The notes under the pieces: generated by a model | Database searches by the model: none | What the model was told of the DNA's origin: nothing | What the model saw: only the letters and a program-made list of their open reading frames with translations | Part shown: one piece after another, positions 9,261 to 19,370 of the stretch | Layout of the letters: each line of letters starts with the position of its first letter | How positions within the stretch are numbered: position 1 is the stretch's first letter | From: Clarireedia homoeocarpa | Taxonomy: Eukaryota > Ascomycota > Leotiomycetes > Helotiales > Rutstroemiaceae | DNA: 64,000 nt | Direction of reading: 5' to 3' | NCBI GenBank assembly: GCA_001465935.1 | Contig: LNKV01000043.1 | Location: 169,545-233,544 of the forward strand | Translations under genes and position numbers: made by a program

Positions 9261-11294
9261 ATGGCACCACACGCGGACCTGAACGAACGCCTATCGTATC
9301 AACCACAGTCGCTTCTCGACGAGGACAAAGATCTGATATGGAAATGGAACAACTCTTTGCCAGCTCCAGTCGATGATCTGGTTCACGATTTAGTTTCGAA
9401 AAATGTGCAAGATAATCCAAAAGCACCAGCAGTCTGTGCATGGGATGCCGAATTAGATTACGAAGAGCTAGATGATCTATCTTCTCGCTTGTCCGCAGTA
9501 CTTGAGGTTCAAGGAGTCAAGAAAGATGTGATTGTCCCGTTGTGTTTCGAGAAATCAGCGTGGACTGTTGTCGCTATGCTAGCAGTTATCAAGACTGGCG
9601 GTGCGTTTGTCTTGTTAGATGCAGGTCAGCCGGAAGGAAGATTAAGAGAGATTGTGCGACAGACTAGAGCAGACTTGATGGTATGTTCCCAGTTGCAGCA
9701 GGTATCAGCATCGAGAATTATACCGAACACGGTCGCCGTATCTCCGGAATATCTGCGTCAGCTCCCGCAGCTAGCGTGTAGCGCCTCGAAGATCGATTCT
9801 AACGACACATTGTTTGTTGTCTTCACATCTGGCTCTACAGGACTACCAAAAGGTGTAATGAGTTCACATCGAAGTTTTGTCTCAGGAGTTCACCACCGAA
9901 GATCAATTCTGGATATGCCTAATCCTCGAGTTTTTGACTTCGCAGCCTACAGCTTCGATGTGAGCACTGATATCATCCTCTCAACTCTCATTATTGGTGG
10001 ATGCATATGCGTTCCATCGAATGCGGAGCGTCAGAATGATATCGCTGGAGCCATTCGACGGATGAAGGTCAATTCGGCTGATCTTACACCTTCCGTAGCA
10101 CGTTTGATCAAGCCCGAGTCGGTACCAGATTTGCAAGTCCTCAAATTAGGTGGAGAACTAAGCACTGTATCCGATGTAGATATGTGGGCGGAAAAAACCA
10201 AACTGGTCAATATATATGGCCCCTCTGAGTGTCTAGTCGTTGCGACGAATGATCTCACACCTGGGTCTGATCCTCGTACTATCGGAAGAGGTCGTGGTGC
10301 AGTGACATGGATAGTATCTCCAGACAATCACCACAATCTGGTTCCTGTTGGCAGTGTAGGAGAACTTGTCGTTGAAGGTCCGATCATCACTAAAGGCTAT
10401 CTACATGATCCAGAAAGGACAGCAGTGTCATTTATCGAAAGTCCCTATTGGCTGAACGCTGGCTGGGGACCATACACTGGTAGGAAGAGTCGTCTTTACA
10501 AGACTGGAGACTTGGTTCATTATAACTCCGATGGTTCGATCAACTTTGTTGGTCGCAAAGACACACAAGTCAAAATACGTGGCCAACGCGTCGAACTTAG
10601 TAAGTTTTCGAAGATGCTTTCCCTGGCTTCAAATACTAACAGTGATGAAATAGGCGAGGTGGAGCACCACATAGAACAACAACTATTTGCGAAGACCGGA
10701 TTGAGACTCAGCCCTGTCGCAGAACTCGTAACTCCCAATTTAGATCATGGCCGACCAACCCTCATGGCCTTCATTGGGCTAAATCATTTGTTAGAAGAGC
10801 AAGGTCATCGCGAAATGCCAGACACTCAGATAGTGCAAGAAGCCTTATGGGCAGTCACAAAAGATATCAATAAATCACTCCTTAAAGTCCTACCTCAATA
10901 CATGGTTCCGACTGTCTATGTTCCCCTCTGGACTTTACCACTCAACAATTCGGGCAAGACCGATCGCCGGCAAATTCGCAAATTAGGAGAAGCGTTGACG
11001 CGAAAAGATTTGACGGCTCTTCGAGCACCAACAAGAAGCGCACAGAAGCCAGGTAACATCTCTAGCCTAACCGCGATGGAAGTGAGATTGAGAATGCTGT
11101 GGAGTAAGGTGTTGAAGATGGAGGTATCTGATATCAATAAAACGGATCATTTCATCCGACTAGGTGGGGATTCGTTGCAGATTATGAAGTTGGCTGCAGT
11201 TGCCGACGAAGAAAACATTGCTTTGACGGTTGTAGAGATCTTTTCACATCCTGTTTTGGCGGATATGGCCAAGTTGGTTCAGGAAAAAGTGTAA
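9261..11294 (+). CDS. Stand-alone NRPS adenylation-thiolation (A-T) didomain protein
   Basis: Model join(9261..10599, 10654..11294), 659 aa. I chose ATG 9261 (ACAAAATGG context); upstream in-frame codons have only a TTG start. The intron is 54 nt, GTAAGT...TACTAAC...TAG, and is read-through open, which hides it in a naive ORF. The A domain has FVVFTSGSTGLPKG, an Asp in the SFDVS pocket motif (expected for alpha-amino acid substrates), NIYGPSE, YKTGDLVHY, GRKDTQVKIRGQRVEL and the A10 lysine motif NNSGKTDRR. The C-terminal carrier domain has an intact phosphopantetheine serine in LGGDSLQIM (about residue 620). There is no condensation, reductase or thioesterase domain. It should activate and hold one amino acid as a thioester and pass it on to a partner. 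The likely partner is the large NRPS at 23.7-30.1 kb, whose own first A-T unit is broken. The substrate cannot be told by eye. Confidence 0.93.
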   Translation: MAPHADLNERLSYQPQSLLDEDKDLIWKWNNSLPAPVDDLVHDLVSKNVQDNPKAPAVCAWDAELDYEELDDLSSRLSAVLEVQGVKKDVIVPLCFEKSAWTVVAMLAVIKTGGAFVLLDAGQPEGRLREIVRQTRADLMVCSQLQQVSASRIIPNTVAVSPEYLRQLPQLACSASKIDSNDTLFVVFTSGSTGLPKGVMSSHRSFVSGVHHRRSILDMPNPRVFDFAAYSFDVSTDIILSTLIIGGCICVPSNAERQNDIAGAIRRMKVNSADLTPSVARLIKPESVPDLQVLKLGGELSTVSDVDMWAEKTKLVNIYGPSECLVVATNDLTPGSDPRTIGRGRGAVTWIVSPDNHHNLVPVGSVGELVVEGPIITKGYLHDPERTAVSFIESPYWLNAGWGPYTGRKSRLYKTGDLVHYNSDGSINFVGRKDTQVKIRGQRVELSKFSKMLSLASNTNSDEIGEVEHHIEQQLFAKTGLRLSPVAELVTPNLDHGRPTLMAFIGLNHLLEEQGHREMPDTQIVQEALWAVTKDINKSLLKVLPQYMVPTVYVPLWTLPLNNSGKTDRRQIRKLGEALTRKDLTALRAPTRSAQKPGNISSLTAMEVRLRMLWSKVLKMEVSDINKTDHFIRLGGDSLQIMKLAAVADEENIALTVVEIFSHPVLADMAKLVQEKV

Positions 11295-12077
11295 GATGAC
11301 ATTGTATACAGTGGTATAAAGCATTCTAATGAATTGGTTCTATGCATATCTCAAATGATATTGCCCTTGCAAGCTGGGAAGTTTTAGTTGTAAAGATACC
11401 CCGGTAGGTGTACTAACTATTCGACCAACTCCAGAATCTGATTCTTAATTTATTTATTTCTGATTATACTAATCATACATCTGGTTGTTCTAGTGTAATA
11501 TGAATATTGAGGACTTACATATCTGATTGTTTGAGTCAAATTTAAATATCAAGTAGTATATACATTTGCCAGAATAGAGACATCGGAGATTTAAGGGTAA
11601 GTTGGTCGATCAGTTCGTACCCCTACTCGGTGTAGGAGGATTTATTCGGGGGTATATGCTATTATCTAGATTATCGCGAAAGAAGCTCGCAACCGGCGGT
11701 AAGTAGTCTGGACGAGCTTGCCATCCTCATTTTTAATAACAGAATTTTGGCGAAGTCACTCATTACGATGTCTTCTAAAGCTGTGCACTTTCGCTGTAAA
11801 GTACTGTCGACATTTTGAACACTGATGACACAGTGACTGACGCTTTACAATGCCTATTCGTATCTAACATAACATAGAACAGAGAAATGACTCATGTTTC
11901 GACACGGGCATTTCGTCACAAATCTCTTAGTCTGTAGTAAATGTTCAGGTTGTCCCGCTTCAAAACTTTAACTGAATGTACACCTAAATACCCCAGTCAG
12001 GGCTGAAAATTAAGTACAATATATCCAGACCCTATAAAATTGAGTGCCATTTAGTGTAACAGCGGGTCACCCCCCTA
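11295..12077. other. Intergenic region with MITE insertion
   Basis: Terminator regions of the convergent A-T and transporter genes plus one MITE-like element (11399-11632). No further gene is visible. Confidence 0.5.
11399..11632. mobile_element. MITE-like element, copy 3, with terminal inverted repeats
   Basis: The left end (11399-11430) contains GGTGTACTAACTATTCGACC. The right end (11600-11632), read in reverse, gives a close match that ends in the same TCGACCAACT. The ~234-bp element has no coding capacity. The left part matches the copies at 2825 and 6577. The outer bases resemble the start of the Tc1/mariner TIR at 39624 (ACCAGTGGATGCA), so a mariner-mobilised MITE is plausible but unproven. 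Confidence 0.65.
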
Positions 12078-14191
12078 CTACAACAGTACAGTATCCTCCT
12101 TGTCTAGATATCCAAAGATGAGCCACAGTGCCACTGTAGCCACCCCTAACAGCCCCGCTAGCAACGAATATAAAATTACCAGGCGAGGATCATCACTCAA
12201 CGGACTCAGTGCCAGCGCAAGTAGACTCCCGATCCCAGACATACTAAGCCAGATTGCCTGCACGAGGGACTTCATGTTTTTCGGTGCGCGGTTATAAGCG
12301 TATTCTGTCCCTGTAGTCAGACACAAAACCTCTGTCAATGCACCACCGAAATAGATCGGCACCTGCAGGAACACAGAAACATTATTAGGAACTGAGCGAC
12401 CTTTTGCTGCGGGGCAAGCTAATGGATGGTCGTAGCATGGCCCGGCGTTGTAGATAATCTTCTGCACGATGGCTGTGTAGACCATGCAAAGAGTAAGGAT
12501 TGCGAAGCCGGACGTCATGCGAGCGATGGGGCCGAAGCGAATTTTGCGTCGTTCGAGGAAGGGGTAGAGACCGTTTTGGATAATGGGAGTTACGACAATG
12601 CCGGCTAAGGCACCAGTTACCTTCATCATGTCGTTGGGGATTCCATAGGTGATCATTTCGCCGGCTTGGGAGATAAGGTTGTTGAACGTTTGATTCAGGG
12701 CGAGCCAATGGATGGGGAATAGGAGTCTGTGATTTGGATGTTAGTGGTAAGTACATCGAATAGCTGTATTGTTCAAAACTTACAGTACGCGACATGTTAG
12801 TAAACTTGTTTTGATATCCTCGATAAATGATGCTTCCCATTTTACGGTTCTTTGATGCTTTTCAAGTTGAACATCTGGTTTTGCCTCATCCATGTGGAAT
12901 TTTCCTACTATACCGTACCACAGGGCCTTGGCAGCCTGGGGAACGATATTGACTGTTGGGATAATCTCAACTAAGCATAGTCAGTGGCATGATTCTATAA
13001 GCTCATAAATCTAACTTACTATAGTATGGCTTTCCAAATAATACAGGTATAAGTGCTAGCCACATAGCGCCGCAGGGGACAAGGTATGCTAGCCAGAACC
13101 CAACATACTTCTCCATGAGAGTGACGGTTTCTGCTAGGAGCGCAGCAATGTTGACAGCCCTGAAAGAAATGTAAATTCGAATCCCGTTGTACCCACATTG
13201 ATTGACTCACCAGTAAAATGCATTGTATATATATGTGATGGTAAGTTCTCGGCTTGTAACCACCTTCTTTCCATCCTTCTGGATCTTGATTCTGAACTCG
13301 GTTTCTTCATACTGGTCGGCTAGAGAGGGTGTCAGTTTATATCAGGGAAAATTAGATACAGAGATTACTGACCTATGAATGGCACAACTGTCGAACTGAA
13401 TGCACCGGATCCGATTGAAAGAAGAATACAAGCTGCAATGAGACCGCCAAGAGCAGCTCCCCCTTCGATGGCAGCAGGCAATGATGTTGTGAAAAGAATG
13501 GTTGCACCCAGAGCCTCGATTCTGTTCTCGAATTAGTTCTCAGAACAATCATTTATCAATAACAGGATACTTACATTGCTGAAAATACCATAGTTCTATA
13601 TCGACCAAGAAAACTGTCGGCAATGATAGCAGCAAGCATCGGTGTCAGAGATGTAGCAATCATCAAGGCGTTGATGACATTAGAAGCAGTAACCTGCCCT
13701 AGTCCCAGAGTTCCGGGTATTTCTCCACCCCGCGCATTTTGAATATAGTTTTCTGTAGACATTGTGAGCGGCTTATTCATTGGATACAGTGATAGATCTA
13801 GATGGATAACACTTACGCAAGGGAGCGGTGGCACCATACCAAACAAATCTCTCCAAGACGCCAGCTAAGCAAGCTATCCACAGTCGAAAAGGAATATCAT
13901 CTACGACATGAGTGAGATCTTTTATATCCTGCTCGGTTGCAATTTGGCGTTTATCCCCATCATCGGAAGCAGGGTCGGTACTGGCTTCACGACTACGAGT
14001 TTGTACCTTTGACGTCTCATGCTCGGTGTTTTTCTCCGTGTCGTAAGAATCACTTGTGAAAAGTCAGCTATCTGCAAATCCTCAACCTTCTCAATACTAA
14101 GCATCAGGAAGTGGAAAGTTTCTTACAGTTGTTCTGGAATTAGCTGATCGAGGGTACTTGGTACAGCGACTGGAGGAACTATTGTTGACAT
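12078..14191 (-). CDS. POT/PTR2-family proton-coupled oligopeptide transporter
   Basis: Model complement(join(12078..12726, 12784..12970, 13020..13159, 13211..13319, 13373..13521, 13575..13752, 13817..14052, 14127..14191)), 570 aa, with seven introns of 49-74 nt, all in frame. A long acidic, polar N-terminal tail precedes the membrane region, as in fungal PTR2 proteins. POT family marks are present: the E-R motif in GVLERFVWYGATAP, ADSFLGRYRTM, and the NAFYWAVNIAA segment equivalent to the FYxxINxG signature. Many hydrophobic helices follow, including the final ones in TGTEYAYNRAPKNMKS... to the C-terminus. These proteins import di- and tripeptides with protons. In a peptide cluster it may move the product or an intermediate, but export is not established for the family. 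The promoter carries a TTCGGATACCGAA palindrome. Confidence 0.93.
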
Positions 14192-14427
14192 TGTGAGTAT
14201 CAACTTCAACAATATGTTTGCCAGTGCACAAAATTGAAGTGGTAGTCCAGACAAGGCTTTTCAACCACTTATGCTAGATCGGTAGTTCGACTTACGTGAT
14301 CATCAAGAGTGTCCTAAGATAAAGAGCGAGTGATACCTTCCATTTTGGAAATAAGTCGGGGCAGGGGAAACCGAGTCTAGATGGCTGTACGTTAAAACAT
14401 ATGATATAATTTGTAGAAGCCGAAAAA

Positions 14428-14440
14428 TTCGGATACCGAA
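14428..14440. promoter_or_regulatory. Candidate regulator palindrome TTCGG-ATA-CCGAA
   Basis: A perfect inverted repeat of TTCGG around a 3-base spacer, about 240 bp upstream of the transporter start codon. It resembles the sites in the other cluster promoters, but the spacing differs by one base from those at 8935 and 21082. Confidence 0.45.
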
Positions 14441-15312
14441 CATGGGAATGCTACACCGTGGACACGCATATGGCTAGAGCAAATGCGCCGCGCTGTGGCG
14501 TGTTATGTCGCGTGCTATGGTAGCAGTCAAAGCTTTCTGATGGAAAGCTCCCGGAACAGGGATATGAATAGAACTAGCTAGGGTGTCCCAGCCAAAACTC
14601 GCTAATTCTTCAGGGGTAGAATCCCTGATTAAATTCGAACAAGCAGTCCGCAAATTTTCATGTCTGAGTTCTCCGTAAAACGCAAAAATCGCCTTACGTG
14701 TGACAGCTCAGTGAAGGATTGCAGTGCAGATCTTCTGTCATAATCGCTAATTGTCTTGCTCTTGAGTGGTCGCTGTCCCTTGTCAGCGTTTACCCAAGCG
14801 ATTCAGGGTCAATATGTTCCCAGCGAGTCTTACAACATTTTACCACAGAGCAGAATCAGAAGATCTCGTTTCAATACGCCCCTGCTTTTATCCATATCCG
14901 GCGACCGGATAAATCCTATTTCCGGCACTGAGGGTAAGAAAGTATGACCAGGGATAGGAATCGAAACCGCGCCTTTCATTGGCTGCGCTGGGTGGGCGGT
15001 TGTGAGCAGCGATCAGGTTGTAGGGAGCAAGTTGAGATAAGTGTTGGCTACGATTGGTTAATAGAAATTATGACTCACTTTTGTGTTGGAAATGTCACAT
15101 CCTTCAGTAAAGTTAGATTTTTCGAATGTCCTTAGTAAATTCGCACAATCTTACCTAGAAATGCGAGGTTGTTGACGACGTGCCACTCCGTAAAAGCATA
15201 TTAACGCGTGTGCGGGGGGGTGTAGATCCGCGATCTGGGATGCTACACTGTCGAACGTTACTAAGACCGCCATAACCTTAAATTCTACCCGCCCCAATGG
15301 AACCAATCAAAG

Positions 15313-15378
15313 GACTTTTATGGGACTGGATTACCAGGGGGCAGCAACGCCCCGTGGGAGTCCAGTGCCATAAAAGTC
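15313..15378. repeat. 66-nt long-stem hairpin
   Basis: The outer 18-nt arms (GACTTTTATGGGACTGGA and its partner) pair with one mismatch. The inner part (CCAGGGGGCAGC...CCCCGTGG) can also pair, so nearly the whole segment folds back. It lies just beyond the broken end of the P450 remnant. It could be a foldback transposon footprint, a small-RNA precursor or a terminator-like structure. Confidence 0.7.
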
Positions 15379-15475
15379 TGCTTCACTACCTACTTGGCTA
15401 CGTTTAGTTAGTTGTAAGTGGAAGGAAGTCTTGGTCTGCCTCCACGGCAGTGGCCCTCAAAGAGCCAGCAGAGCG

Positions 15476-16268
15476 TCATTTCACATTTCTTCTATATATC
15501 TGAAGGAAGTCTAGTAGTACGTTTAAACATTCGAATGGAAACATCTCGACAAGTAATCCAGTCCAGTAAGTCCTCGCTTCGGGGTCTTCAATCAGGTTGT
15601 GGCCCTCCGCAATTCCGAAGCAGAATGATGACACGAAATCCAGGGAGTATGCAAACATAAGTGGAAGAACATTTCTGGTACCTGACTGGGTCTCCGAAGT
15701 TCGCCAGAGCAAAGGCATTAGTCGTTTGAGTAGGACCCTATGGAGTATTGAATGCATATGAGGATCTGACCTCATAAAGGTTCGTGTGTATAGAGGAGCT
15801 ATCCGACGTCGTCGATACCCATGTTCTTTTCTATCCAGAGAGGCGAACATATTATGGCTTCCGTATTCACGAATCATGCAGTTAGTTATTGCACCGCCAA
15901 GGCTTGGAGGCATGACATCTATAAGTAAAATGCACTGACCCATGTGTAATGAAGAACTCATACGACTTATGCCTGTCATAGTTCTTCGATCCAACACCGT
16001 AAATGCTCTGGAATCCCTCTTTGCTGTTGATAGCTATCTCATTGGGACCAAGGCGAACATAAGGTCCTTTGGCCTTAAACGCAGCCTCTATGCACTGAAA
16101 TTCCTTGTTTCGGCATCTTTGAAATTGAATCCATGCAGAGGTGAAATGAGCGGCTGGCACTTTGGCAAGTGGGGAAAAGAGAAGGGGGTAAACGATGACT
16201 TTAAGAACAACCACAACAAGAAGGACCACGCTACCGGCCAAGTACTTCTGGTTATACATAAGGGCCAT
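15476..16268 (-). pseudogene. Cytochrome P450, N-terminal stump only
   Basis: Model complement(join(15476..15857, 15940..16268)), 236 aa, with an 82-nt intron containing TAACTAAC. The frame has a membrane anchor (VVLLVVVVLKVIVYPLLF) followed by P450 N-terminal sequence: GPYVRLGPNEIAINS, SIYGVGSKNYDRHKSYEF, HNMFASLDRKEHGYRRRRIAPLYT and FVSSFCFGIAEGHNL. It then stops. The I-helix, the ExxR motif and the heme-binding Cys loop are absent, and the next kilobase on this strand contains nothing like them. A full fungal P450 is about 500 residues. It cannot be catalytic. It is probably a relic of a former cluster oxidase, cut off near a hairpin-forming sequence. Confidence 0.8.
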
Positions 16269-17710
16269 TTTCGCGTACTAGTTTATCTGAAGATTGCAGG
16301 AAATGACGAGTACAAAGAATGAAAGGCATTTAAATGGTACTTTTATGCTCCCAGATGTAGAAATTGATGAGACTGTAAATCCGAGCAATATCTGAAATTC
16401 GATATTTTGTTACCGAATTTTTCTGGGGTTTCCAATGTTGCTAGAGATTATCAAAGGCTATGCCATGAGATTATCCTCACATATCTGTGTAGATATGGTT
16501 TTAAGAGATAATATCGTTGCCGACGAACGAGGTCCACCGGCATATTGTCAGATATCTCGATAATGCGGCGTCGATGAGCGGAAATACGCGTGGACATCGA
16601 CATTCTATTTTGACCAAATACCCATTCTTGTCAACGGGATTATTATGCTCGAGGTAGGGTATTACTGTGCAAGTCAGAATTTAAATCGTAGCGCGGTAGC
16701 AAATAAAAAAGAGAGCATCTTACCTGCAGCAGGAGCGGTGGCAACTACCATATTTCTTCGAATGTTTCCATTCAAGGTGGACGGGATGCGACATCACGGC
16801 GCAGCTTGACCTTTGTTTTGATTTTTTATGTCGTTTCTCGCCCTCGTATCTCCCACCAGCCATAGCCTCCAGTAGTCACGAGCTCATACCTTAGAAGTTC
16901 CATCATTGTCCAAAGTGCAGTCGAGTCATCTATTGCGTGGTCCAAATGGGCAGGTCGTTAAACACGTTTCAGATTACCCCACAATATCCATGCCTCGGTA
17001 ACCGGCTATAACCGCCAAACTGCCATGGCTGTGCCACATTACAGTACTAATATCTATGCAACAACCAGCCCTCTATTGCTGTAACTATGTCCAAAAAAGA
17101 CGTAACACCAAAGACTTCCATTAAGTTAGCTATCTTACGCATTATAAAACTCTCCATAGAATGGAGATACTGAGATTACGAATCCTAAATCAATTTACAG
17201 TAAGTTAGAGGCTCAAGTTTGAAATGATAAAATCTGCATATTATGTGCCAAAGCAAGGGTTTTCCACAGGCGGGTTTGATTTTGCAGATTTACGAAGTAC
17301 TGTACCGCCTTTTCGTAAATCCAGTAAAATGGTCTAAGATTCCATGATGGTTGCTGGTCAGAGTGCGGATCTTTTGACTTAGTGCTTACATTGATGTAAA
17401 ATACCTAGTTGGGCCAAGGGAAAATATCATCTCATAACATAGGGGAGATTTTTACCGACAACTTTCAATGCTTGAATACAGGTAAGCCCTTCTGACAAGT
17501 CTTGTTCAACGGCCCTAGAGGTCCGGGTCCGTTCATTCTCGTCTCCAGACAAGGCAAACCAGGATCACAACTATATGGATCGCGCCGCTCCCTAGAGCAC
17601 AAGAGATGGACCAAGTCGTTTCCTCACTAATAATCGAGTTAAACCTTAAGTGCTTTTTCTGGTCTTCATATCATCAATCTCAAATAATTCTCTTTAGAGG
17701 TCCTTTGAGT
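16269..17710. other. Intergenic region without recognisable gene
   Basis: About 1.4 kb between the P450 remnant and the regulator gene. Moderately AT-rich, with no long frame and no family signature. It should contain the regulator's promoter and possibly 5'-UTR introns. Confidence 0.5.
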
Positions 17711-19243
17711 ATGGATTCGACTCAACGTGGAGCATGCGATCGCTGCCGGGGACAAAAGTTGAGATGTGTCGGTCTCTCTGGCTTAATGCCTACTTTCGAG
17801 TCAGAGGGCCGGCTCCAACGCAACGAGAAGCCATGCGATCGCTGTAGAAAAGCTCAGGTCGAATGTTACAGTGTGCGGCCAGCATCTCGGAGAAAAAGTA
17901 GCATATCCTCCAATCGATTAGAGGAAAAAAGTGGGCACGGGGCCCAAAGACCTGGGCGAAAAACAGCGAGGAAATTACTACGGCATACTTTATATAACAC
18001 ATCTCCGGAAAACCATACGGCCACGACAACAGACATTGGCGATGATTTACTAGTCGACCATGAACATTCAAACTCTCCTCTACAATCCACGTCAGGTTGG
18101 CCGAGTCCAGAACCGTTCGAGTTTGACTGGGATAGTCTTGACAAATGGGCACCATCTCACATAGATCACCACGAGAAGGAGTTTTCAAGTCAATCTCCTG
18201 CTATTACTACTAGGGGTTTCAGTCCACAAGATACCTCGAAAAGCGCGCAAGAGCCAAATGATTACTTTGGCATTCGAATCGAATCGGACCTGGGTATGGG
18301 TAACATTGGTTCTCTTGGATCTAACCATGCTCCCAGCGAGACCCAACAGATCCATACTTCACCGGCTTCAAACGACACCTATAGTATTCATTCTACCAGT
18401 CTAGAAGCTCGCCAAGTGTGCGTTCAGGAGCTCACTGAACTTAACGAGGCGCTTCTTCAAGACAAGAAAACCACAAATTCAAGGAAACAACCCCAAGCAA
18501 AATCTCCAACGTCTCATCCTGCATCCTTATCGAACGTAATCTTTCAGCACAATATTGGCCGAACACTTCGGCACAGCCATACCTTTCTACATATATTACA
18601 GCGCCTTAGATCTGCCAAAGTGTCATCAGCAGATTCCCAACGCTCTTCCTTCTTGAAGTCACATGATGACCCAAAGTCATTCTCAAGGTTGATGAGAGAA
18701 TCTAACTTCGATGGGGCAAGAACAAGTACACGATCGAGTCGCTCGCCTGGGCCCTTCTTATCGACTCCTTCTCCCACTTTAAGCTTCTCAACAACTTCAT
18801 CCGACCCAAGGCTAGCCCCACTCGACATGCCCACTATTCTTTCCATAATCTGCTGTTATGCCTACATTGTAGAGGCATATTCATCAATTTTCTCAGAAAT
18901 CCTTCAATGTATAGTACATTCGCCGGAAGATTTGCAAGCCATTTGGACAGGCCTCTCATTGGATGGATTCAGCTTAGATGGCCACTTGACAATGCAGCTG
19001 GAATGCCTCTTGCACGTTGCTGGATGCATGCTCGACAAAATGGAAAGGATATTAGTAGGGTCATCGGACTTGGCCCTGCAGCATCGGAGTGAAGGACTTC
19101 TTGAAAACAAATTATCGGCCGGTTTATTGGATGCTCTGTACTGCCAAGACGATTCCGCCACTTCAGGTGACACTGGTCGCAAGGAGTTACGCATCAAGCG
19201 GGATATGCGGAGGATCCAGGCTGCTTTGAAGTTTTTAGATTAA
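17711..19243 (+). CDS. Zn2Cys6 transcription factor, AflR-type, probable cluster regulator
   Basis: 510 aa without intron from ATG 17711. An earlier in-frame ATG at 17606 would add 35 residues of unremarkable sequence before the zinc cluster. The binuclear cluster is complete: ACDRCRGQKLRC, then a rather long loop, then PCDRCRKAQVEC. The middle is Ser/Pro-rich and disordered. The C-terminal third (PTILSIICCYAYIVEAYSSIFSEIL... onward) resembles the AflR regulatory domain of fungal secondary-metabolite activators. It is convergent with the FAOX-like gene. Control of the surrounding cluster is inferred from position and from CGG/CCG palindromes in several cluster promoters. Confidence 0.9.
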   Translation: MDSTQRGACDRCRGQKLRCVGLSGLMPTFESEGRLQRNEKPCDRCRKAQVECYSVRPASRRKSSISSNRLEEKSGHGAQRPGRKTARKLLRHTLYNTSPENHTATTTDIGDDLLVDHEHSNSPLQSTSGWPSPEPFEFDWDSLDKWAPSHIDHHEKEFSSQSPAITTRGFSPQDTSKSAQEPNDYFGIRIESDLGMGNIGSLGSNHAPSETQQIHTSPASNDTYSIHSTSLEARQVCVQELTELNEALLQDKKTTNSRKQPQAKSPTSHPASLSNVIFQHNIGRTLRHSHTFLHILQRLRSAKVSSADSQRSSFLKSHDDPKSFSRLMRESNFDGARTSTRSSRSPGPFLSTPSPTLSFSTTSSDPRLAPLDMPTILSIICCYAYIVEAYSSIFSEILQCIVHSPEDLQAIWTGLSLDGFSLDGHLTMQLECLLHVAGCMLDKMERILVGSSDLALQHRSEGLLENKLSAGLLDALYCQDDSATSGDTGRKELRIKRDMRRIQAALKFLD

Positions 19244-19370
19244 AGGGTGATTGACCACAATATTTGTGCAAAATGTAGGCTCTAAATTAGAAAGCGATTC
19301 TTACATTATCCTATCAGTTACCCAATCAGTGATACCAAGGAGATTTGCTCTAGCCTCGCTCAGTGCTGTA

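Larger units (their letters stand above)
14192..15475. other. Intergenic region, transporter promoter to P450 remnant
   Basis: Contains the transporter promoter and a long hairpin (listed separately). No credible gene is seen. Short open frames lack family signatures. Confidence 0.5.

Noticed and set aside
14940..15010. GTTTCGATTCC on the minus strand, tRNA-like T-arm
   Set aside because: No matching 5' acceptor stem or A box at the right distance. Probably chance.
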